From Funneliformis mosseae (lineage: Eukaryota > Glomeromycota > Glomeromycetes > Glomerales > Glomeraceae): a DNA stretch of 15,692 nucleotides. Location of the stretch: contig CAJVPP010002238.1 of NCBI GenBank assembly GCA_910592005.1, positions 1 to 15,692 on the forward strand, given 5' to 3'. Below are positions 9,200 to 15,692 of this stretch, piece after piece (within the stretch, counting starts at the first letter, position 1; each line of letters starts with the position of its first letter). Position numbers and translations under genes: made by a program. The notes under the pieces were generated by a model that searched no databases, was not told where the DNA came from, and was given only the letters and a program-made list of their open reading frames with translations.

Positions 9200-9388
9200 T
9201 TTTTTTTTTTTAATTCAGTAATATTATATTTACCTATCATTGATGATTTTATCCTAAAAAAAAAAAATTTATGTATAACTAACTTTATTTAAATAAATTA
9301 ATACGAGAAAAGTTTCTCTTTGTAATTGGCAAAATTGTTTACCTAAATAAAGATCGACTCTCGCGAATTCCAAACAAGCTCCCTTATT
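9200..9388. other. Intergenic region between convergent genes
   Basis: This 189-bp AT-rich spacer lies between the stops of the peroxygenase and UPF0303 genes. It probably holds both 3' UTRs. No further feature is visible. Confidence 0.5.
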
Positions 9389-9883
9389 TCATTCAACTTT
9401 ATTCTTTCCTTCTTTTCCAAAGAATTCTTTTAAACATCCAATGACCATTTCATGATCTTCTGTATGCGTTAATCCGCTAACGGTAATCGATCCCACAACT
9501 CCAACACCTTTGACAATCAATGGAAAAGCACCTCCTTGTGCCACGTGTTCCTTCTCTTCAACCAAATGTATATCCCCAATTTTTTTGCTTTGTTGACTCA
9601 AAAATTCTCCTACATAAAGTGATGAATGACGGAATTGATTAACGACGTTACTCTTTTTCTTTGCCAAATCTACATCTGCTGGTGATGTTCCAGGCATGGA
9701 ATAATGAAACAAAAGATGTCCATTTAGTGAAATGGAAATTACAATGGGAAATCCTTTTTGTTGAGCAGTTTTAACAATTAAAAGACCCAATTCTAATGCT
9801 ACTGTTGAATCAAAAGTTAGAAATTGGAAGTCTTGTTCTTGTTGTAAAAGTTGTGCCACTGTTTGAAGATCTTGTGTTGCCAT
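9389..9883 (-). CDS. UPF0303 / heme-degrading-domain-like protein (yeast YBR137W family)
   Basis: This single-exon gene encodes 164 aa. I chose the ATG at 9883 (MATQDLQTVAQ). An in-frame TTG at 9904 would add seven residues but is not a likely fungal start. The sequence has the family landmarks: LTFDSTVALELGLLI near the N-terminus, FPIVISISLNGHLLF, a lysine-rich KKKSNVVNQFRHSS helix, HVAQGGAFPLIVKGVGVVGS (about 114-133), and the C-terminal SGLTHTEDHEMVI motif. The fold is shared with GlcG/HbpS-type proteins (PF03928). Members without a proven reaction include yeast Ybr137w, which has been linked to the GET/tail-anchored protein system. Heme degradation should therefore not be assumed. The gene shares a 166-bp divergent promoter with the glutaredoxin-like gene. 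Confidence 0.88.
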   Translation of the reverse strand: MATQDLQTVAQLLQQEQDFQFLTFDSTVALELGLLIVKTAQQKGFPIVISISLNGHLLFHYSMPGTSPADVDLAKKKSNVVNQFRHSSLYVGEFLSQQSKKIGDIHLVEEKEHVAQGGAFPLIVKGVGVVGSITVSGLTHTEDHEMVIGCLKEFFGKEGKNKVE

Positions 9884-10049
9884 GATAATTTTAAGAGAAA
9901 GCAAGTTAAACGGTTCGAAAAAAGAACCCTGTGTTTACGTTTTAGTAAAACTAAGCCACTAAATTAAACGTTCGTTACACGACATATACTGTAAAATGAA
10001 AAGTTGAATACAGATCTTCTGATGTTGTTCTAATTTCATTACGAACAAT
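9884..10049. promoter_or_regulatory. Compact divergent promoter between UPF0303 and glutaredoxin-like genes
   Basis: Only 166 bp separate the two start codons, so both promoters must overlap. Visible signals are a GGTTC/GAACC hairpin (9912-9916 and 9924-9928, 7-nt loop) and the palindrome GTTTTAGTAAAAC (9939-9951). The palindrome contains TTAGTAA, the complement of the yeast Yap1 site TTACTAA. There is also an AACGTT near 9967. No clear TATA box is seen. Regulation by a Yap1-like factor is a guess. Confidence 0.4.
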
Positions 10050-10801
10050 ATGAACTGTTTCATTTTTCGTTCTGTATACTTTCGAACTCTTCTTAAACCT
10101 TCCAAATTATATCCTTGTCATAATTCTCAATTCGTTTTACCTAATCTGTCAATGAATTATTTCTTTTCTTCAAAATCAGATTCTTCAAATATTTGTTACA
10201 ATATAGTAAGTTAATAAAGTACATAATACCATTTCCTTAAACTGATAATTTATAAACCATTTCTTTATTTTATAATTCTAGGAAGGATTTATCAATTGCT
10301 CATACTTTAATGCTGCAGTAGACTTGGGCAAGGATCTGAAAAGTACTCTTCTTGATAAAGATACACCCATTGAAGTTAACGTTGATGCACATAAAAAAGA
10401 AAACGCGAGTATACTTGATAAGATTTTGTATGGATAAAATTTTCCAAATTATTAACATTCCGTATTTATTACAATATTTGCGAATTCGAAAATCGAAATA
10501 GTGGGGTGACAGAATAAAAAACCTTCATTCGGTAAGCTATTTTACAAAATTTCTTCTAAAAAAAAAAAAAAAAAAAGACAGTTAGATCTTACCTTTCACT
10601 TTAATTTTTAAGATAATTCCAAACTCAAACGATCATACAACATCCCCTTTGGTTTATGAAGGATGTAATCCAGGTAAGTATAAATTCATTGGAGGATATT
10701 CCGATTTTGCAAAATTAGTAAGAGATAGACACAAATCAAATTTACAAAAGGATTCTAAAGAAGGAGGTAGAGAATGTGAAGGTGATGTTTGTAAGATATG
10801 A
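10050..10801 (+). CDS. Small glutaredoxin-like protein, possibly mitochondrial (4 exons)
   Basis: The model uses exons 10050-10205, 10282-10427, 10513-10531 and 10613-10801, giving 169 aa with GT-AG introns of 76, 85 and 81 nt. The first 50 residues are rich in Ser, Arg, Lys and aromatics with no acidic residue before D44, like a mitochondrial presequence. EGFINCSYFNAAVDLGKDL (53-71) resembles the glutaredoxin active site with a single cysteine (C58, CSYF instead of CPYC). TTSPLVYEG (116-124) supplies a cis-proline motif, and KFIGGYSDFAKL (131-142) the glycine pair and Asp of glutaredoxins. The N-terminal domain of animal MDH1B is similar. The tail ends in CEGDVCKI. Exon 3 is only 19 nt. If its flanking intron is retained, translation stops at 10435-10437 and loses the cis-Pro/GG half. 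Family call moderate, splice model plausible, function unknown. Confidence 0.65.
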
Positions 10802-11931
10802 TGAATATATATATATTAATTTAATTTAAATAAGTACTAATGTAGTATAGGAATTAAAAAAAAACTTAGATATAAAGATTTCTAATAAAAATTAATTATT
10901 TAAATATATATATAGTTTTATAAACTTTTTTTTTTTTCAAATATGTTTGAAATTTTACTTATAAATTAAACATTAATTAAAATTATATATTTTACATTAA
11001 TTAGTAACTAATTAATAACTTTTTATATTAATTTAATATTAAAAATTAAATATTTTTATTTTTTTTATATTATTTAATATTATTTATTCATAAAAAATAA
11101 AATAAAACTTAAAATAATAAATTTATTATTAATTATACTTAATTATATCTAAATACTTAATTATATTTAGATTATAATATTATTTAAAAATTTAAAATTT
11201 GATTATCAATTTTTTTTTATTATAGTATTTTTATATTACAATTTATTTTATTATAAATTAACCAAACTGAATAATAAAATATTTATTTATAAAAAAAAAC
11301 AAAAAAAAGAGATTATTATTATTTTTTATTTATTATTGTATAAATATTACTTATATCTATTAAAATTATAACATCTTTAAATTTGTTTTGAAATAAAACA
11401 TATATAAAATAAAGAAAATTTTTAATTTTTTTTGTTTAAAACAAAGTGATGAAATTTCAAATATATATTTATATTGCTTATAAAAATTAATTTAAATATA
11501 TTATCAAATCAAAATAATTATTAAATATAATCATTTTACTTTAATAAAAAAATTAAAGAATACAGTTTACCTTTAATATAGTAAAGTAGTCATTCTATAT
11601 CTCAACTTCATTATGGCAAATTAGTGAAAAATTTGAAGGATTTGATTGATTACTTCATTATAAAGAGAGAAAATTAACATATTTAATCAATTAAGCATTA
11701 TGTGATTCGTTATTTTAAAATTCACTATATCAAGAATAAACTGTATTTAAAAAAGAAATTAAAATTAAGAAATAATTGTTTGTTAAAATCTTTTTAAACT
11801 TAATTATATAATAATATTTTTACAAAAAATTTATCTTTTGATCCAAAAAGTGAAAAATACTATTGTTATAGGATAATAATTATATGATCTACAAATGATC
11901 TACAATTGTAACGTAATACCAAATGTTAAAA

Positions 11932-12014
11932 ATATTAAACATATTAAATATGTTTAATATAGTTAATATGTTTAATATATTAGATATATCTAATATAGTT
12001 AATATGTTTTAATA
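11932..12014. repeat. Palindrome and direct-repeat cluster
   Basis: ATATTAAACATAT (11932-11944) and ATATGTTTAATAT (11948-11960) form a perfect 13-bp inverted repeat with a 3-nt spacer. The 19-mer TAATATAGTTAATATGTTT occurs at 11955-11973 and at 11991-12009, 36 bp apart. Between the copies is a perfect 22-bp palindrome centred on AGATATATCT (11976-11997). This could extrude as a cruciform. Its origin is unknown. Confidence 0.6.
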
Positions 12015-13068
12015 TGACTAATATATTTGACATAAATTAAATATATATATAGAGAACTAAATTTATTAGAAAAGATAACTATCAATTGCTAGATGTAATC
12101 TAATTAGTTCAATAATAGCTATGTGTAACCTCCTTTTTATAAAGATAGTGTAAGGCTACTCTTTCCTGTTTGTGATTAATTCACCTTTTTATATTTCTTA
12201 TTTTAGTATTTTATTCTTTTAGTTAGTTTATTTTCAATTTACTTAAAATGTTTTTGTGATACATATTGAAAATATAATTAACATTTGACTTAACTGGTAG
12301 AAATATACTTAGTAGTATATTGAATATACTTAGCAATATATTACGAATGAATCATACATTTATCGAAGGTTTAAATATATTTTTCAGTATATAATAGAAC
12401 CTTGTTTAACTTAAAAACTATATATTTACTATATAAACTATAAAAGAGTCAACCCACTGATACTATGTCTAACAGTTACAATCTGAAAAGATTACATATT
12501 AATACTATATTTATTTATATTAAATAAGTATAATTTGCATTATAATTAAAAAAAATGAATCTAAATAATTTATAATATTACTTTTACATAAATTATAAGT
12601 AAGTTGCTAAACAAAATTTAAAGATTTACAAATTGTTTATTGGTAAAGAAATTTAGCAAAATTATATTAACCCTTAAAATTTTTAATAAAAAATTTATTA
12701 AAACTAAAAAGTTTAATAACTTTAATAATTTTTATTAAAACTAAAGTTTAGATATTTTATCAAATTTAAAATAAATTTAAATAAGTAATCTTATTATAAG
12801 ATAAAAATTTATTTAATTTATAATTAATATTCTTTTAAAATTGCAATTAATATTAAAAAAAAAAATTAATATATATATATATTTAAATATTATTTATATT
12901 ATCAAATTTTTAATAATTATTTTTATAATAATTTAAATAAATTATAAATCATCTAAAAATCAGATGATTGAATTTAAACTGATTTATATACAATTTATAA
13001 CTAATTAGATATCTTTTCTAATCATTCAATTTACTATTGATTAATTCTAACTAAATAAAATAATTCAG

Positions 13069-13262
13069 TATCAATATAGAACTTAAATTTAACTATAAAT
13101 TAATCTAAATTAGCCTAAAATTAGTATCAATTTAGCATTAATTTAGAATTTAAATTCAACCATAAATTAAATTAAAACATTGATAATTAATTATAATTTA
13201 ATATCAATTCAAAATTTAACAACTATAATTTAACCTAAAATTGATCTCAATTCAATATTAAT
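13069..13262. repeat. Degenerate AT-rich tandem-like repeat
   Basis: Blocks beginning TATCAAT recur at 13069, 13125 and 13202. Each is followed by an ATTTAAATT-like stretch, AACYATAAATTAA and CCTAAAATT or a variant. Copies differ in length (56 and 77 bp steps). This is an old, imprecise repeat with no coding sense. Confidence 0.4.
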
Positions 13263-13546
13263 TTATTCAAATAAATATATAAAATAAATATATTCTTATT
13301 TAATTAAATTTACAAAATTTTATTAATAATAAAAACTTAATATAAAATTTATAAAAATATAATAAAAATATTATTAAAAATTATTGATTAATTTTTTATT
13401 AAAAAAAATAAGCAAAAAAAAAATAAAAAATAAATCATGTAAATAATAATAAAATGTAAGCTTTGCAAAAAAAGGAAAAAATTATTAAAAAAATAATTAA
13501 TTTTACTTTTATATATCTAAAATTATTTTTAGGTTAAAATATATTC

Positions 13547-13990
13547 AAATTTAATATTAATTCATTTTTTAATTTTACTATTTTCTTCTTTTCTATTATA
13601 AAAATTTTAAATAATAAAATTATAATCCATTTTTTTTCTAAATCTTTTAAATTATCTATTTCTCTTTTAAAATTCTTTAAAATTATTTCAAATATTTGTT
13701 ATTATAATATTACTATTACTAAAATAATATAAAAATAATAAATAAATAATAAATTTTAATACTTTTTCCTTCTATAATTTTTTGAAATTATCTTAAATAT
13801 TTATTATCAATATATTATTATTATTCAAATAATATAAAAATAAATAAATAATAAAATAATAAAAATATAATCTATTTCTCTTTCAAAATTTTTTAAAATT
13901 ATAAAAAATAAAAAAATTAATCTCAAAATTACAAAAAATATAAAAATAATCAATAAAATAATATAAAAAATAAAAATTGATTTTGAAATT
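13547..13990. repeat. AT-rich tandem repeat, period about 108 bp, 3-4 diverged units
   Basis: A pyrimidine-rich block TCTATTTCTCTTT followed by AAAATT.TTTAAAATTAT recurs at 13655 and 13871, 216 bp apart. A diverged copy (TTTTTCCTTCTATAATTTTTTGAAATTAT) starts near 13762, midway between them. Each block is followed by an AATAATATAAAAATAATAAATAAATAAT-like tail. A weaker copy may precede at about 13547. The sequence differs from the array at 647-1545, although the period is similar. Confidence 0.45.
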
Positions 13991-14462
13991 ACTCAAAAAT
14001 GTAAAAAATAATAAATAAATAATAAAAAATAAAAAAATCAATACTTTCTCATTTTATATTATCTAAAATTTATTATTTTTAAATTATTTACCATTATTAA
14101 TTATGTAATCTTCATTATTTTAAACAATAGATAATACTCCTTTCACTTTTATAAATTTTTTATTTTCTATTACATATTTATTTATAGTAATACTTACTTT
14201 AATTTTAGTATTATAAATCAAATTAGATTAATTTTATATGATTATTTTAAAATATTAACAGGATATAACTGATTATAATATTATAAATTATAATTATATT
14301 TTTATTTTAGTTACATTTAAACTTAAATGAAGTTAGTTTATAAAAAATTAATCATTATTTAATACCTATTATCAATAAGTTAAATTATTTTAAAATAAAG
14401 TAACCTTAAATAATACAAATGAATATTTAGAAAGGAAAAGAATCATATAGTATTAATACTTA

Positions 14463-14491
14463 CAGTGGCGGTCAAAAGTATTGCATCACCC
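14463..14491 (+). repeat. Terminal inverted repeat of the Tc1-like element
   Basis: CAGTGGCGGTCAAAAGTATT followed by GCATCACCC abuts a TA dinucleotide at 14461-14462. The start CAGTGGCGGTCAAAAGT is typical of Tc1-like ends. The partner end lies outside the window. Confidence 0.75.
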
Positions 14492-14650
14492 GAACACAAA
14501 TTTTAAAATTGCAATTTTTTGACAATTAAGACAGCGCAGTATACAAAACTTTATTTTTAGACTTATTATAACGAATCAATTTAGTGGTATAAATTTCATT
14601 ACGCAGTGATAGAATAAAAATTTTTTAAAATAATATTTTTTGTCGATCAT

Positions 14651-14671
14651 GTGATGCTTTTCTTTTGACTG
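14651..14671 (-). repeat. Internal inverted copy of the Tc1 terminal repeat
   Basis: GTGATGCTTTTCTTTTGACTG reads on the minus strand as CAGTCAAAAGAAAAGCATCA plus C. This matches the terminal repeat CAGT(GGCGGT)CAAAAGTATTGCATCAC apart from a 6-nt gap and a few substitutions in the four-base spacer. It lies inverted, 160 bp from the outer repeat. Confidence 0.55.
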
Positions 14672-14750
14672 AATTTTATAAAATATTTTTATATAAATAA
14701 AAAAAAAAATTTATTATTTCAATTATAATAAAACTTTGGTAAAAAATTGT

Positions 14751-15692
14751 TTACCATCTTGTATAGCCACCATTAGCTCTAATTACATCATTTATACGAG
14801 TTGGCATAGTATCAACCAACTTTTTACATACATCGGACCCCAATTCAACCCAAATCTTTTGAATTGCATCCCATAAATGATCCTGTGTTTAACAGGTGTT
14901 TCAAGTCATCTCAAATGACGGTCCATTTCATTCCAAAGATGTTCTATTGGATTTAAGTCAGGGGACTGTGTTGGCCAATCAGGAACCTTAACCCTATTAT
15001 CTTCAAACTATTGCTTTGTGAGATGTGCTGTATGTTTAGAATCATTATCCTGTTGAAAAATAATATTTTCCTTATCCATTCCATGCCACTCGATAGTTCC
15101 TAATAGGTCTTCCTTTAAAATTTGACGATATAAATCACCATTCATATGTCCATAAATTCGGCATATGTTACTAACCCCATCAGATGTAAAACATCCTCAC
15201 ATCATAATATTACCCCATCTAAATTTGACCGTTGGTTTAACATGATGATTGTGTAACGGTTCATTTGGTTTTTTCCAACAATATTCTCTACTATCTGATT
15301 CATAAATCATAAATTTTGACTCATCTGACCAAATAACTTTATTCCAATCCTCTACTGTCCATGATTGATATTTTTTTGCAAATTTCATACGAGCAATTCT
15401 ATGCATTTTTCGAAGGTAAAGTTTTTTACACTTGATTCTTGAGTTTAATTCATTTCGTTGTAAGGTCCGCTTTACTGTACTTTCACTAACTTTGATTTGT
15501 TCAACTTTTAACTTTTTTTGAATTGAAACTGCATTTGTACATTTTTCTGATGAAATAAGCCGCAAAACATTTCATTCATTTCGACCTGTTAGGTGTCGTG
15601 GACATTCAGGCTTTAGTTGATTTTTGAAGGTACCATTTTTATCTTTTCTTTGCTTAATTCTAATAACAGTTGATTGAGAAATATTTTCTTTG
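14751..15692 (-). pseudogene. Tc1/mariner transposase, DD34E, inactivated and partial
   Basis: Minus-strand reading shows an N-terminal helix-turn-helix part (ISQSTVIRIKQRK, then CPRHLTGRN), then a second DNA-binding part (SSEKCTNAVSIQKKL, SESTVKRTLQR). The catalytic domain follows, with IWSDESKF (first Asp), FQQDNDSKHTA (second Asp) and [11 protein letters not shown] (Glu), 34 residues between the last two. In-frame stops lie at 15574-15572 (TGA), 15199-15197 (TGA), 15010-15008 (TAG) and 14908-14906 (TGA). A 1-nt frameshift lies just downstream of the last stop. The tail then continues in the shifted frame to GGYTRW and TAA at 14753-14751. The start is outside the window. The gene cannot make active enzyme. 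Confidence 0.88.

Larger units (their letters stand above)
10802..14462. other. AT-rich gene-free region with decayed repeats
   Basis: No coding region, tRNA or rRNA is recognisable over about 3.7 kb. Most of it is A/T homopolymer and short AT-rich words. A palindrome and direct-repeat cluster lies at 11932-12014. A stretch at about 12050-12480 is somewhat more complex and may be an unidentified decayed element. A tandem-like AATTTAAATTCAACYATAAATT family lies at 13069-13260, and an array of about 108 bp at 13547-13990. Confidence 0.7.
14463..15692 (-). mobile_element. Tc1/mariner-family transposon, cut by the window edge
   Basis: The left end starts at CAGTGGCGGTCAAAAGTATT (14463) directly after a TA, the target dinucleotide of Tc1/mariner elements. 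The broken transposase gene runs on the minus strand from about 14751 to beyond 15692. The other terminal repeat is outside the window. DD34E spacing in the transposase supports the Tc1 group. Confidence 0.88.

Noticed and set aside
9884..9904. Longer N-terminus for the UPF0303 protein
   Set aside because: The first codon is TTG, not ATG. The ATG at 9883 fits fungal practice and the family length.
10435..10437. Two-exon glutaredoxin-like gene ending at this TAA
   Set aside because: It would lack the cis-Pro and GG motifs, which appear in frame after the 19-nt exon. I kept it only as a possible intron-retained form.
12050..12480. Possible LTR or other element relic in more complex AT-rich DNA
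   Set aside because: There is a short direct repeat (AATATACTTAG twice near 12301-12340) but no terminal repeat, primer site or protein motif to name it.
14751..15692. TGA codons read as Trp under a mitochondrial code
   Set aside because: TAG stops and a frameshift are also present, and nearby genes have spliceosomal introns and normal stops. Pseudogene decay explains the data.

Overview
The window looks like nuclear DNA of an arbuscular mycorrhizal fungus of the Rhizophagus type (Glomeromycotina). The reasons are very AT-rich spacers, short GT-AG introns of about 69-100 nt, an F-box gene of the kind amplified in these fungi, and decayed Tc1/mariner and pogo-like DNA transposons. The organism is inferred from style and is not proven.

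Layout: (a) 1-440, the decayed C-terminal end of a pogo/Tigger-type DDE transposase. (b) 441-2400, an AT-rich desert holding a degenerate tandem repeat of about 114 bp. (c) 2400-10801, a gene island with six spliced or intact protein genes: a GLY1-type threonine aldolase (+), a cation-diffusion-facilitator zinc transporter (-), an F-box protein (-), a short heme-thiolate peroxygenase (+), a UPF0303/heme-degrading-like protein (-) and a small glutaredoxin-like protein (+). (d) 10802-14462, a second AT-rich desert with palindromes and a second tandem repeat of about 108 bp. (e) 14463 to the window end, a Tc1/mariner element running off the edge, with a broken transposase on the minus strand.

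Gene models were rebuilt by hand from splice sites and family motifs, because single open frames split most genes. The rebuilt proteins are 389 aa (GLY1), 416 aa (zinc transporter, 7 exons), 366 aa (F-box), 221 aa (peroxygenase, 3 exons), 164 aa (UPF0303, no intron) and 169 aa (glutaredoxin-like, 4 exons). Two models need microexons, 23 nt in the transporter and 19 nt in the glutaredoxin-like gene.

Genes are arranged as convergent pairs (GLY1/zinc transporter, peroxygenase/UPF0303) and divergent pairs with short shared promoters (F-box/peroxygenase, UPF0303/glutaredoxin-like). Three neighbours have heme- or thiol-redox chemistry, so the 8.3-10.8 kb stretch may be a small redox neighbourhood, but co-regulation is only inferred. 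No wholly new system is evident. The points most worth following are the microexons, the transition-biased decay shared by both transposons, the hairpin in the F-box/peroxygenase promoter, the signal-less short peroxygenase and the two satellite-like arrays with periods near 110 bp.
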